NCBI GenBank assembly: GCA_032622095.1
Contig: CP136065.1
Coordinates: forward strand, 41,701,503 to 41,765,502
Direction: 5' to 3'
Source of the DNA: Siphonodentalium dalli
Lineage: Eukaryota; Mollusca; Scaphopoda; Gadilida; Siphonodentaliidae
Length of the DNA: 64,000 nucleotides
How positions within the stretch are numbered: the first letter of the stretch is position 1; every line of letters begins with the position of its first letter. The notes below the pieces were generated by a model. It was given only the letters and a program-made list of their open reading frames with translations, did no database searches and was not told where the DNA came from. This document shows positions 35,660-46,748 of the stretch, in pieces. A program made the position numbers and the translations under genes.

Positions 35660-37271
35660 TGCTTGTAACATTATTCACTTGGTTGATGGATTTATTAAGT
35701 GTGCTGTCAGTTTGAATGAATGTTTCCCGACTATACAGCGATGTTGAACACACATTAACATTCATATAAATGTTTTCATCAACATTGCTAACAAAAGCAT
35801 TTTCTGCATTCGTTGAATCAGTTGCCTGTAGAGGGGGGTTGTGGTAAATGAAAAATCCAGAATTTGGACAGGATGCCTCCAGATTGCTGTATAGTGTCCT
35901 TAGTCTGATTGGATCAACTGATCTATTTTGAGGTGCCTGTGGATCATACGTACTACGAGTGGCTGTTCTCTCAGCCGACACCTTCCCAAATGAATGTTTC
36001 TTAATGTTGAGTTGACTCACTGGCTTAGGTGTGACCTTTAGATTTCTTGGCACAATCCATTTATTCAGAACTGAAGTACACGAAAGGGTTACCTTGTCCT
36101 TCTCATTGTGCAGACCTTTGGCATTGAAATCATGGATGGCGAATAGTAATCCCCCGATATGGTTACATTTTGCAGCTCCTTTAACACCAAGGCTGGAAAA
36201 TAATAGTAATTGTCTTTATTGCCATGATATAAATTATAATACTAATATCATTTAGAATTTGGAGAAAATCAGTCATTGATTAGCAAATTATATTATTTAC
36301 ACTCTCACAAATATATAATATCTTTTGAAAGGTGTTAACACAATTCATGGCTATTTCTACAATCACAGACCTTTATGGCTATAGTAAGAATAATATTACA
36401 TTTTAATTTAACAATATATAAAGTAAAACATCTGTATACAAGTGCATGTACAACTTTAGTACACTTTCATTACATGTACCGGTAGATGTATGCACACTAA
36501 ATCTTAAATTATGTCCAGGTATATTATCATGCATGTATATACATGTATACATGTATGTATGTATACATACATATATATCATATCTCCAAAGCAATACTTT
36601 ATATTATTCTAATTCATTCTTACCCTGCTGGACATTCACATGCAGCATATTTGACATCAGCAACTTCATCAAACACAGCTATAACTCTGTATCGTTCTGT
36701 CTTCATTGATGCCTTTACTTTTGCTTTAATCCAAGTGTGATTAAATCCCTTGGCTATTTCATAGCCTGTAACGAATCCTTCTGCAAAGAACTGATACACC
36801 TTCATTTTTTTGTAACAAACACCTTTCATGTCTGTCTCGCCATATTTTTGTGTCCTCGTTACCAGATACGTAAACAATTGGTAAAAGTTCAGTGGAGGGA
36901 ACTGACGCAAATCTTTGCCCCAAACACGATCATTGGCAGTGCCACAAAGTTTTAGAAACGTGATTTCGCTCAATGAATTCAATTCATTGAATATGGAACA
37001 CGAAGCCGAAGCCGATCTCGATACATTGTTTGATTCGCTCGAATTCTGGGAATGCGAATTATTTTCCGCTAACATGAACGCATGACATCTGGCAACCAAA
37101 ATAGATTTATTGCCAGTATATTGCTGATTACGTGCACGTAATATATCCTTCAGCTGAGAAGATTTTAGCTTCCATAATTCATCTAAAGTATAGTCGCAGT
37201 GGACGTCAACATTGTTTATTTTGTCGCCCATGATTTTAGTATGGAATTCTTGGAATATGTCTACACACAGA

Positions 37272-37334
37272 GCCTCGCTTTCGCTCTGCTAAACAGGGGA
37301 CGCAATTGCTTAACTCGATTGTGAAACTGGCCTA
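37272..37334 (-). repeat. Right terminal inverted repeat of the ISL2EU-like element
   Basis: Inverted partner of 28208-28281. It lies about 40 bp upstream of the nuclease start codon, so it probably overlaps that gene's promoter. Confidence 0.85.
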
Positions 37335-38233
37335 TTGGGGCATTTTTCTATTCGTTTACTCTCAAGGCGAAGCATCAAGACTCTTCTTGTTATATATATT
37401 CATATAAGTTGGAATAGTGGGAGAATTGTTAGATTCCACAAAATAGTATATTATACGCTTCCCCACTCACTTTAGATATTATTCAACATAATTCATATTA
37501 ATAACTGTTTATTATAAGGCTGTGTGACGTAGCAGAAAGATCTATATTTCTTTGCTTCAAATTTGTGAATTGGTTAACTTTCTGCGCGGTCATTGGTTTT
37601 CAGGAATTTTCGACGTTCCATTAATTGGCTCTCAGGAATTTGTTACGTCCTTAACGTTTGGTCCTCAGGAATTCTGTCAGTCCATTTATTGGATCTAAGG
37701 AATTCTCTCTATATATAAGTTGCGTTGTTCCCAACGTCAGTGTCATTCGTAATACAACCTTTGACACTTTAGCGCTTAAATCTTTTCACATCATCTTGCC
37801 TCCATATAGTGAGAACTTAAGTCCGAACCAACATCAATATTTCCACTAATTTTCCAATAAGTCCAAATCCATATCAACATTTCCTACTTAGGGAATGTCT
37901 GCATCGTCCCATGCACTACTTAATTGTCCAACCACAGGGTTTGACATACCGTATAAAGATACATAGCTCTACATTGTCCGTAGTTAACTTCCAGCTTTAT
38001 GCACAGTCAACATATATAAAGTCTGCATCAGGCTCTTTCATTGACTGTACTGGTTGCCCGTAGATCAAAGTCAATGCCTATCGGGAACAACACGTCTATA
38101 CTGCAATTAGTGTTATTATATATTTATAGTAGTTATTACTGCTGTGGTATCATCTACTCACCACATTATATAAAGAATGATACAAATGTACATATTCTAA
38201 AGAATAAACTTCATCAAGTTCAACTCAATTCAC
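37335..38233. other. No recognised feature
   Basis: AT-rich. Contains 'TTGGTTTTCAGGAATT'-like phrases repeated three times (about 37590-37700: CAGGAATTTTCGACG, CAGGAATTTGTTACG, CAGGAATTCTGTCAG), a loose ~40-bp tandem repeat. No gene was identified. Confidence 0.5.
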
Positions 38234-39057
38234 AGTTGTCCACCCGACACCAGACTTTCATTTTTGAGGCGCGCGATCGCTCTTGCGCACCATCGCGCGC
38301 CTGAAATTGAACACCAGCGAGCGATCGATTGCGCACCTAGGCCAAATACAGCGAGCGAAGTTGGCCGAACCTGATAATGATATTTTCAGTGTCTTCCCAG
38401 ACGAGATTGGTTAATAATGTGTCCCATTTTCCGTTTTATTACCGCGTTGCGAGAATGCCTGTGTGATGTGTCGCGAGATCAAAGGTGCCGCGACCTAGTT
38501 ACCAATTCCACAACTTTCCATTCACACTGCGGTGTCAATCAACCCGCCCGACGTTTGATCACCGACACCAGTAAATTATTTGAGGTCACACGGTGTCGAA
38601 TGCACAATCTTCTGAATGATTCGAAGCTAAAAATACATTTGAATGATTTCTATGTATGGCTTATGACGTCGCATAAATTCCTGGAAAATCAAATCGAGAC
38701 CACGTGGCCGGGAGATGTTGATATTATTCTGTCAGCATGGAATCGGAGTATTAAATTGATTCTTTATTAATAATTATGAATTACAATTAGTATAGGAGCA
38801 TGTACAATATAAAACATAGTGTGTAACATTCACTTGTGCTTATGGATAGTGGATTAAGCAGTGTTAAACCATCAAAGAGATTCACTGGACATCGACCGTG
38901 AGTTAACTAATTCAATTTACGCGGCATTTATGAATGTATTTCCGGCAATCCGCTGTTTATTTTATCTTGATAGAAACTGCGCGCCTGGGCCCAAAAACTA
39001 GCGAGCGAGACTATGCGCGCCTTCATTTTCTAAAAATGAAAGTCTGCGACCCCTGGA
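38234..39057. mobile_element. Probable TIR-bearing element with one unassigned frame
   Basis: CAGACTTTCATTTTTGAGG (38251) is matched in inverted order by TAAAAATGAAAGTCTG (39031-39046). Both sides have subterminal GCGCGCC and GCGAGCGA motifs. The right edge CGACCCCTGG suggests hAT-like CAGGGGTCG ends. No target duplication was found. GC content is higher than in the surroundings. Confidence 0.5.
38417..38770 (+). CDS. Unassigned 117-codon frame inside the 38.2-39.1 kb element
   Basis: The frame opens MCPIFRFITALRECLCDV and ends KLILY-stop. It has a mixed, protein-like composition (several Cys, Trp and Arg) and contains LNDFYVWLMTSHKF. No domain is recognised. It may be part of an element-encoded protein, or an exon of an unrelated gene, or chance in a GC-richer stretch. 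Confidence 0.3.
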   Translation: MCPIFRFITALRECLCDVSRDQRCRDLVTNSTTFHSHCGVNQPARRLITDTSKLFEVTRCRMHNLLNDSKLKIHLNDFYVWLMTSHKFLENQIETTWPGDVDIILSAWNRSIKLILY

Positions 39058-39268
39058 CTAACTCGGTAAAATCGAGCGAGGCCTTTGGTGAAGTGGCCAC
39101 TCATAGACCTAGACTACAGCTCCAAGCAGACTTGTATATATAGGCTACAGTCCAACTCACCTGTACATATACATGTCCAGATCGAGGTTTGTGAAGATCG
39201 ACCAGCAGAATATCAGATTAATCAAGCCTCCTGACAAGACGACAAAATCTGACTTATATTACCACACA

Positions 39269-39368
39269 NNNNNNNNNNNNNNNNNNNNNNNNNNNNNNNN
39301 NNNNNNNNNNNNNNNNNNNNNNNNNNNNNNNNNNNNNNNNNNNNNNNNNNNNNNNNNNNNNNNNNNNN
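39269..39368. other. Assembly gap (100 N)
   Basis: A run of exactly 100 N, the usual placeholder for a gap of unknown size. Features on either side should not be assumed to be adjacent. Confidence 0.99.
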
Positions 39369-39396
39369 AAACAGAGTCCTCAGATATCACTGTTTC

Positions 39397-39664
39397 TTAA
39401 CCCTTCCATGATTAGAGCTTTCTGATATTTTTGCGAAAAAATTGTGCTAATGGCATTCTCTTATATATGCGAGTCTCCCATATGGAGCCTCGCAAAAATA
39501 AAAGAAAGCATTGACCTAGACATTATTTACCTTTACCTGTAAGCCAGTGCATTCTCTTTTATATACGAGGCTCCCTATGGGACACTCGCATAATATATTA
39601 GAGAAAGCACTGGCACAAGATCTTTAATGTTGCACCAGCGAAGCTCCCGTCATGAAACGGTTAA
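39397..39664. mobile_element. Group B MITE (TTAA, CCCTTCCATGA ends)
   Basis: TTAA at 39397-39400 and 39661-39664 flanks CCCTTCCATGAT and TCATGAAACGG. Inside are two hairpins with the same plan as group A (GCATTCTCTTATATATGCGAG), but with a CTCCCAT..GGAGCCTC centre in place of TCGACCATAGGTCG. Confidence 0.8.
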
Positions 39665-40280
39665 GAAATTATTCATGATCCTATAATTCAATGTGGTCAC
39701 CAGACGTAGGTAGATACATTGAAACATAAATTGTCAGTCCAATATTAAGACTCATTATCTTGATGAGAAAACATTTGTAAAATTCTGAGATAATTTAGCA
39801 GAATTTTTTTTGATATTGTATTGAATTTTGGGCCAGCGCGAAGCCTGACTGCTTCGATTGATGGGGCTCCAACTCCCATCCACCACCCCACCCCAACCCC
39901 CCCCCCCCTGCATGATTCAACGCCCTTGCATCTCTGATAAATTAAGCCTATCAGGGGTACATAATACCAGATGTATATATAACTATATTATGTCTAGGTA
40001 TAAATTGGTGCTGTTAACACCACTGCCACATTTTATATGCATATAGGTCAGGATTTAGTAACACGATCTGGAGAGAAATTGTTGATAATTATACAGCCAC
40101 TTGAGTTTTTGTGAGACAGGACTTCGTTTGCAGTCCCTGAATACCACCCTGAATTATAGATCTGAACATAAGGTTTTCAATAATTTAGCTTGCCAGTAAT
40201 TATTAGTCTGACAGACTATAAGCATTTAAAATCAATGGCGTTATGCAATATACAAGATGATGATTCCTGCCATTATATGC
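39665..40280. other. No recognised feature
   Basis: AT-rich with a C-rich run at about 39885-39908. Only frames under 70 codons. Confidence 0.5.
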
Positions 40281-40681
40281 TTTAACCCTTTACCCAACAA
40301 ACCGGCCAAAACCGGCCAAATAAAGCTTCAACAGCCTAAAATATCTTCGGTCTGTCTCAATAGAACCATACAAATATGGATATCATTGGAACCGGCTCCT
40401 TGACCACATTGTGATAGTTACAGTTATGCCCTGTGCCAATGCATTCTCTTATATATGCGAGTCGACCATAGGTCGCCTCGCATATATAAGAGAATGCATT
40501 GGCCTAAAACAAATCTTTTTTTAACACTTTTTACCATTTTTTCTTACATTCTTTAACAATTTTATAATTTTTAATGTGTTAAGCCAATGCATTCTCTTAT
40601 ATATGCGAGGCGACCTATGGTCGACTCGCATATATAAGAGAATGCATTGGCACAGGGCCCTTCTGTTGGGTAAAGGGTTAA
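40281..40681 (-). mobile_element. Group A piggyBac-like MITE
   Basis: TTAA at 40281-40284 and 40678-40681; both standard ends and both palindromes are complete. Confidence 0.93.
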
Positions 40682-41198
40682 CTCTGGGTAATGAGCAGTA
40701 GATGTCAATGGAGGCCATGGCAATCATTGAGATGAAGCAGATTACTCGCCAATCTGTAGTACATACATGTATATATATTGATAGAACAACACAAGTGTGT
40801 GAACTGGTATAGCATGAGTTTGTTTTGACGCAATGGTAAAACGAGAACTGTAGGTTCAAGATTTACCTCGCATCACAACAAACACGAAGAGTAACATTAT
40901 CATGTTCACACAACTGTGTTGTTCTGTTTTTTGAACACTCTGAAGATTATTGTTTGTAATATACTGAAAATTATGTCGATATTGTTTAAATTTTTAATTA
41001 ATTATATAATTGAAGAAATGTGTGATTTATGTAGACTATTCCACATAATTTGGTGAAAAAAATTTCTATTAAAGTTGATGTCGCCAATGACGTTGTTGAC
41101 ATAATCTGTTTGTATTGTTCAAGAACAATACAAACAATTTTATTGAACATTATGAAATCTTCTGTATTTTGCTGTATTTCACAAAAATAAAGGAATGG
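40682..41198. other. No recognised feature
   Basis: AT-rich, no frame with family resemblance. Confidence 0.5.
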
Positions 41199-42705
41199 GT
41201 TTGCAACAAGCCTGAGTTTAGTGTGCCTGTCATTTGCAGAATGAGGTCCCCAGATGGTGAATTTAATGACCCAATCCCGATAAGCGGGCTAGCACCTCAT
41301 ATGCTATGGGAGATATAGACTAAGATTGAAGTTCCTAAATGCTGAATATTGTGATGTACACCCATTGTAGTGATGTTCCGATAATCGGAATCGGAATCGG
41401 CCATCGGCTGATAATAGCCCATCGGAAATTAATTGTACCTCGCAGTTGAACATCGGCTTTTACCGATTGTCAAAACAAACAAAAACATTCTAGTATATAA
41501 GCGCTATATGCATGCTTTAATAAACAATACACAATACAACCGTATTATTGAATGTAAAACGCAGTTGTAACAACCTAAAAAGAAGTTATTGGCATCGTCC
41601 AAACAGTCTGATATGATTATATAAGCATGGCAATACACCTGCCCGACATATCCTGTGTAATCTGAAGTTATTGGTTCAATCGCGTGGACATGAAATAGAT
41701 TCAAAGAAAGCTTTAACCAGCTGCCCTCATTACAATGTACAGGTAGTTTCCTGTTGAGCACGTGCCATGCTGTGATGTCACATGCTTTGTCAATAATATG
41801 AAGCACGCACTGAATGAATTAGTACAGTCGCAATCAGAATTGTCTTCAATAATTACCAATGTGAGGAGGCCTTATATGCTTAGCTCCACATTGAACTCGG
41901 AGGTTGTGTAGCGAAAAAAAAAATTGAGTAGGAGGAACTATAAAAGCTTCCCAGTTATTAAAAGACAAAAGATGTGACCAATGGGAAATTGGGAAATCTC
42001 AGACAAATATGATAGCAATAATAAGCAATTATTATCCATAAATCTAAATTTAGTTAATAATCATCGCCATTCCATACATTGTTGCAACTTACAAGTATTC
42101 AATCAAGACTTTTATATTGTATGCAAGTGTTCCCCATAGGGTGATAACGTTACTCTGAGTCGGCACCTTTGATCTCTTTGTCAAAACAACTACTGGTATA
42201 GATCAAAGGCAACACACAACTGACGTTGGCGGAAATACTTTCGCGACATTGTGTATATATAATTTTTTGATGAATTTGGCTTTGACGCTATATTGGGATA
42301 TGGAGTGCAAAGGGTGTATATAGGTCCATTATGAGAACAAACGCACAAAATATATAAACATCGGAATCGGAATCGGAAATTGGCCGATTATGCCTCCAGT
42401 TATCGAAAATCGGTCCGATGGGCTTTTACATTATCGGAACATCACTAACCCATTGGAACCTCGATTATGCAATGTGTCGTCTGCCAATTTGGGGATGTAG
42501 AGAAACTTAACTTAAAAAGAAATAGAATCTATGTGAAGAAGTTTCTATAGAAATTTGATAATAAAGAAACTTTCCAGAGAATATGAGGCTTTAGCAGAAT
42601 GAGGTCCCCAGAAGGTGAATTTAGTGATGCTAACCCACTAAATTCACCCTCTGGGGACCTCATTCTGCAGATGACAGGCACGCTAAACTCAGGCTTCGTT
42701 TGCAA
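41199..42705. mobile_element. Group H MITE split by another element; duplication GTTTGCAA
   Basis: GTTTGCAA lies at 41199-41206 and 42698-42705. The element 41207-42697 has CAAGCCTGAGTTTAGTG and CACTAAACTCAGGCTT-type ends. Its middle is interrupted at 41368-42447 by a second element. The first inverted module has lost its right arm; the last (about 42596-42668) is well kept. Confidence 0.9.
41360..42455. mobile_element. hAT-like non-autonomous element nested in a group H MITE
   Basis: ACCCATTG lies at 41360-41367 and 42448-42455. The element 41368-42447 (1080 bp) begins TAGTGATGTTCCGATAATCG and ends TTATCGGAACATCACTA. Subterminal GGAATCGGAATCGG repeats occur on both sides. No gene. Confidence 0.94.
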
Positions 42706-42784
42706 TAAACTCTTTTATTATATGTTCATCAATGGATTATAGAAAAAGTTGCAGTTACATGCAGGCCAGGATATATTGTGTGTA

Positions 42785-42925
42785 ACATTTGCAGAATGAG
42801 GTTCCCGGAGGGTGAATTTAGTGATGCTACCGAGCACAGCATCATCAAATCCTCCCTCTGGAGTCCTCGTTCTGCTTAGGCCTCATCTTCTGGTAAGTCC
42901 CGAATTAACATTGTTTCAGTTACTT
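42785..42925. mobile_element. Group H MITE, left-half fragment
   Basis: One GAGGTTCCCGGAGGGTGAAT module and its inverted partner, followed by the 'AGGCCTCATCTTCTGG' middle part. The right half is missing. Confidence 0.75.
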
Positions 42926-43859
42926 TTGCCATTCTGCAGCATGATTTCTCCAAAGTATAGAAAGCAGGGGTGCAGAGTAGATGCTCACACCCCCTCTAAC
43001 CCAAACTCCAGGCAGAGTTATCTCCCATCACTCTGCTGAGATACCACTGCCATAAGGACATTTGGTAAGGATTTCTTACACGTTCTTAGTTCTTATGTTT
43101 TATGATTAAAATCGTTGATGTCTGGCTCAGTTCATATTGTTCTAATCAATACCGAAAGAATTACCATGATTGCAAACTTTTGGTGGTCAAAATAAGACAA
43201 TAGGTGACTAAATATAGTTCCAACAATATGTAAAATTAGATGTATCGGTCCGCAAAGTACCATCCTTGTGGCAGTGCTATATCGCAGTGATAACGTAGAG
43301 GGCGCTGCATGGAGTTTGCCTCTAACCATCAATCAATGGAAGCTGTCGTGGAGGTGTCCCCCTTTTGTGTTGGGTCACTGACATATGCTTCAGATTCTCT
43401 GGCACATGTTAAGGGAGAACGAGTACTACACTCTGAATGTTAACACAACTGATATGGAATCATAAAATTCATGCAATGAAAAAAAAAATCAGAACACCAG
43501 GATATTATTTTAAATTAGGAATTTAAACAAAACGTGTTACCGAATGTAGCCTGCAGACAATGGGCGTTTACTTGTCAGTTTTACGTGATCAGAGGCATTT
43601 TTTTGCATTTAATGTTGATGAAGTAATTTGTCCGGGACACATAAAATGCAACATTTATTGTGACAACACTTGAAGGCTGTCAAAACAATGAAGGATCAAT
43701 ATATCAAATCCTGTTCTGGATTTAAAAACACACATGGAGTTTAGCCATTTTATGCATAATTTACAGCCCACATAGTTATTATTTGTTATGACTTGCTTGT
43801 AACCATCCCACAAAAATAAATTAATAATAAATAAACTCTTGCCTATTTCATCTGATCTG
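42926..43859. other. No recognised feature
   Basis: Only short frames (longest about 97 codons, on -, at 43655-43948, without family resemblance). Confidence 0.45.
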
Positions 43860-44098
43860 ACAATCCACTTTTCAAAGTTAACCCCTTGCTTCACTAAATG
43901 GATTCTACAATCAGTGTAAAGTATACATTGGACGGGTCTATTATTCATCTGTAGGGATGTTCTAGAAACTTAAGCAGACAACAGATAATAGAAAGTGCAG
44001 AAGGAATCCTATTCATTGGTGGGAAATGTTCAGATAAATAGTTTCGACCAATGGTCGTTTGTTGAACTTATTATATGAACATTTCTTAAGGGACAACT
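43860..44098. repeat. Dispersed repeat shared with 59030-59235
   Basis: 'CTAAATGGATTCT', 'TCTATTATTCAT', 'TTCATTGGTGG.AAATGTT' and 'GAACTTATTAT.TGAACATTTC' occur in the same order at both loci, with indels between. Family unknown. Confidence 0.7.
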
Positions 44099-44099
44099 A

Positions 44100-44332
44100 C
44101 AGTAATGCCCTAAATAATCGACTCCTTAATCACAGCAGAATTATGGGTAATTTTTCAGGTTTTATGCAGAAATATGGCTTGTTGCATGCCATTCATCGTA
44201 TTAACCTCTGTTTAGTATTAACCTCACTGAGAACTTTCCGATGAATGGCAACAAGCCATATTTCCGACCAAATCCTTAAAAATTACTCATAATTCTGCTG
44301 TGGTTAAGGAGTTCATTAGTTATGGCAATACT
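44100..44332. mobile_element. Group F foldback MITE whose loop holds minisatellite units
   Basis: Starts TA-CAGTAATGCCCTAA; the right end is degraded (TTATGGCAATACT). The loop between the arms (about 44198-44226) contains two copies of the 'GTATTAACCTCTGTTTA' unit that forms the array at 44378. Confidence 0.85.
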
Positions 44333-44377
44333 TTTTTTTATTATAGAAAGGGTTAAAGATAAACCACGATAAAATGT

Positions 44378-44751
44378 CTTGCCTCTGTTTAGTATTAACC
44401 TCTGGTTTAGTATTAACCTCTGTTTAGCATTAACGCCTGTTTAGTATTAGCTTCTGTTTAGTATTAACCTCTGTTTGGTATTAACCTCTGTTTAGTATTA
44501 ACCTCTGTTTAGTATTAATGTCTGTTTAGTATTAACGTCTGTTTAATATTACAGTCTGTTTAGTATTAACCTCTGTTTAGTATTAACAGCTGTTTAGTAT
44601 TAACCTCTGTTTAGTATTAACATATGTTTAGTCTTAACCTTAGTATTAACCTCTGTTTAGTATTAACCTCTGTTTAGTATTAACCTCTGTTTAGTATTAA
44701 CCTGTTTAGTATTAACCTCTGTTTAGTATTAACCTCTGTTTAGTATTAACC
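44378..44751 (+). repeat. 17-bp minisatellite (CTCTGTTTAGTATTAAC), about 22 copies
   Basis: The unit CTCTGTTTAGTATTAAC repeats with point changes and a few short units. No open frame of interest. Confidence 0.95.
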
Positions 44752-45373
44752 ATCTGATAATTTACATATGTATTCCCATTCAATCATTTGTAGGGATAAT
44801 CAGTTGAAAAGTTCATGAGACATCCTCAACTCAATACACCTGCTATTAATGAAGGTTTACACAGATATTGAGTTCATACGAATTTTCAACACTGCGGAGG
44901 GTCTAAGACACATTATATAGAAGCGCCCAATCAGGATAGACAATAGAACACACCGACATCGACAAAATCTCGACCGTAATGAGAACGAGACTTACAAAAT
45001 GTTACCAATGGCAAACGTATGAAATAAATGTTTGTCTTTATATGAACATCTATTTGCTCAAACTGTTAGTGGAGATGAGGGTTGTGGGGTATAGGCGGGT
45101 GTTGACAATCAAATCAGCAGATTAAACAGGTCTGTCGGCATACTAATTTACCGTTAATAGGAAAAACTAAATCACCTTTTTTTTATATATCAAAAGTAGG
45201 TTCGTTTAAAGAAGCCTGTGCCGGTATAGCGGAAACCCTGGTTATCGATCGGAAACCAAAAATGTTAACGGACGGACAGCTCAACAGATGGATGGATGGA
45301 CAGACAGACAGACAAACAGACTGATTACATAATACAAACTTTTTGCAAAAGGACGTATAAAAATTAAGAGCTA
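44752..45373. repeat. Unassigned sequence ending in a GACAGACAG-rich tract
   Basis: No gene seen. The right part (45230-45325) has 'GGAAACC', 'GGACGGACAGC' and GATGGATGGACAGACAGACAGAC runs, matching the tails of the bivalve-type dispersed repeats at 18178 and 60890. Confidence 0.5.
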
Positions 45374-45643
45374 GTTACTGACAAGCCTTGAAATAGTGTG
45401 TCTGTCATTTGCAGAATGAGGTCCCCAGAGGGTGAATTTAGTGATGCTACCCCGCATAGTGGGCTAGCAACACCAACTTCACCCTCTGGGGACCTCATTC
45501 TGCTTACACCTCAGCAGAATGAGGTTCCCAGAGGGTGAATTTGGTGATGCTAGCCCGCTATGCGGGGTAGCATCACCAAATTCACCCTCTGGGGACCTCA
45601 TTCTGCAAATGACAGACACGCTATTTCAAGGCTTGATTACTGA
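45374..45643. mobile_element. Group H MITE, short form, duplication (G/A)TTACTGA
   Basis: GTTACTGA at 45374-45381 and ATTACTGA at 45636-45643. The element 45382-45635 has long inverted ends (CAAGCCTTGAAATAG.GTGTCTGTCATT) and two palindromic GAGGTCCCC modules back to back, with almost no middle. It is the most symmetrical copy in the window. Confidence 0.92.
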
Positions 45644-45941
45644 AGCACATGTCCAAAAACAAAATAAGTGATAAATTTTGAGATAAGATAATAAATTAAC
45701 AGTGATATCACTGACAGCTTGAACACATATTTGAAGGTTGTTTTAATACTGACTTACCTGACCATGGAAATAATGTGAATACCAAAAATGGAAGAAAACA
45801 TGACACTGCCAGTAGGATCACGACATTCTTTGGTCGAGCTCTCATTTGAGGACCAGTAAATTGGTCATCAGCAGCTCACTACCTCATCACAAGGGTCAAC
45901 CTGAAAAAAATAAACGGTAGTGGTAACCACAGAAATCTATA

Positions 45942-46088
45942 CAGTAATGCTCTAAATAATCGACTCATTAACCACAGCAGAATTATGGGTAACTTTTCAG
46001 GATTTAGTCGGAAATATGGCTTGTTGTAATTCATCGGAAAGCTCTCATTGAGAGCTTTCCGATGAATGGCAACAAGCCATATTTCCGA
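45942..46088. mobile_element. Group F foldback MITE, right arm truncated
   Basis: TA-CAGTAATGCTCTAA start, complete left arm and loop; the right arm stops at 'CATATTTCCGA'. Confidence 0.85.
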
Positions 46089-46568
46089 AAACAAATATTT
46101 CCAGATTATTAAAGAAGGATAACTCTAGAATGGAAAATACAAACATAATCACGACTCACGAGTCACTCTGAAATAAATATAGTAACATTTACTACACAAT
46201 CATAGCCCTTTATCCTCATACATGTACAGTAAAGGAATGTCAGTACAATACAGTTGTATAACTACAATATAGCTACTAATACATACAAAATGATGAATGT
46301 GACATTTGTAAATTATCGTAATGTGTGCTTTGATTAGACAATTATCGGTCTGCTGTGGATGATGTCTTGTTAGTTTGACAGTGAATGCATCAAGGTCAAA
46401 ATATTTATACTTATAGGTCATCTCTGCCACAGGGCTCATCCAAAGACACCCAATCACCCAATAGTTATACTCAATTTCAAATGTTGTAGATGTTTACCCA
46501 AGAGCAGAAGCATATTTGAACAGATCAAGCAAACGAATCTCAGACATATTTAACAATGAAAGTGTCAA

Positions 46569-46716
46569 TTTAGTCGGAAATATGGCTTGTTGCCATTCAT
46601 TGGAAAGCTCTCAGCGCTTCCCGATGAATGGCAACAAGCCATATTTCCGACTAAATCCTGAAACGTTACCCATAATTCTGCTGTGGTTAAGAAGTCGATT
46701 ACTTAAAGCATTACTG
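46569..46716. mobile_element. Group F foldback MITE, left arm truncated
   Basis: Begins within the left arm at TTTAGTCGGAAATATGG and ends CATTACTG-TA at 46716. Confidence 0.85.
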
Positions 46717-46748
46717 TATATACCCGGGACAATCAGAGGAGACAACCC

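Larger units (their letters stand above)
32278..37231 (-). pseudogene. SAP-SWIM-YqaJ nuclease gene of the ISL2EU-like element
   Basis: Exon 1 (37231 down to about 36624) starts MGDKINNVDVHCD and has a SAP-like motif (LKSSQLKDILRARNQQ). It ends at CCAGCAGG|GTAAGA. Exon 2 starts after TTTTCCAG at about 36195. The junction restores a SWIM zinc finger: CECPAG from exon 1 and KCNHIGGLLFAI from exon 2. The YqaJ part has YGKQFEQSAIEAY (Glu), GASLDAMV (Asp), LEVKCP (E-x-K) and FQVQGQM (Gln), so all the expected catalytic residues are kept. Coding is interrupted by hAT-type elements at 34556-35651 and 32391-33804 and by a TAG at 33963-33965 (HH-stop-FFQVQ). It resumes after the second element and ends TGA at 32278. 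Such nucleases probably process DNA ends for the transposon; that role is inference. Confidence 0.82.
28208..37334. mobile_element. ISL2EU-like DNA transposon with transposase and nuclease genes
   Basis: The left end (28208-28281: TAGACCATTTTCACAATCGA ... AGAGCGAGAGCGAGGC) is matched in inverted order by the right end (37272-37334: GCCTCGCTTTCGCTCT ... TCGATTGTGAAACTGGCC). Flanks read AATA/TATT, giving a possible 2-bp TA target duplication. Inside are a THAP/DDE transposase gene on + and a convergent SAP-SWIM-YqaJ gene on -, each starting just inside one TIR. As I recall, the ISL2EU group of PIF/Harbinger relatives pairs a DDE transposase with a YqaJ nuclease. Four later insertions (29686, 31557, 32391, 34556) account for about 3.2 kb of the 9.1 kb, so the original was about 5.9 kb. 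Confidence 0.83.

Noticed and set aside
40826-40880. Possible tRNA-derived SINE (GGTTCAAGA looks like a B box)
   Set aside because: No matching A box, no cloverleaf, no poly(A) or second copy in the window.
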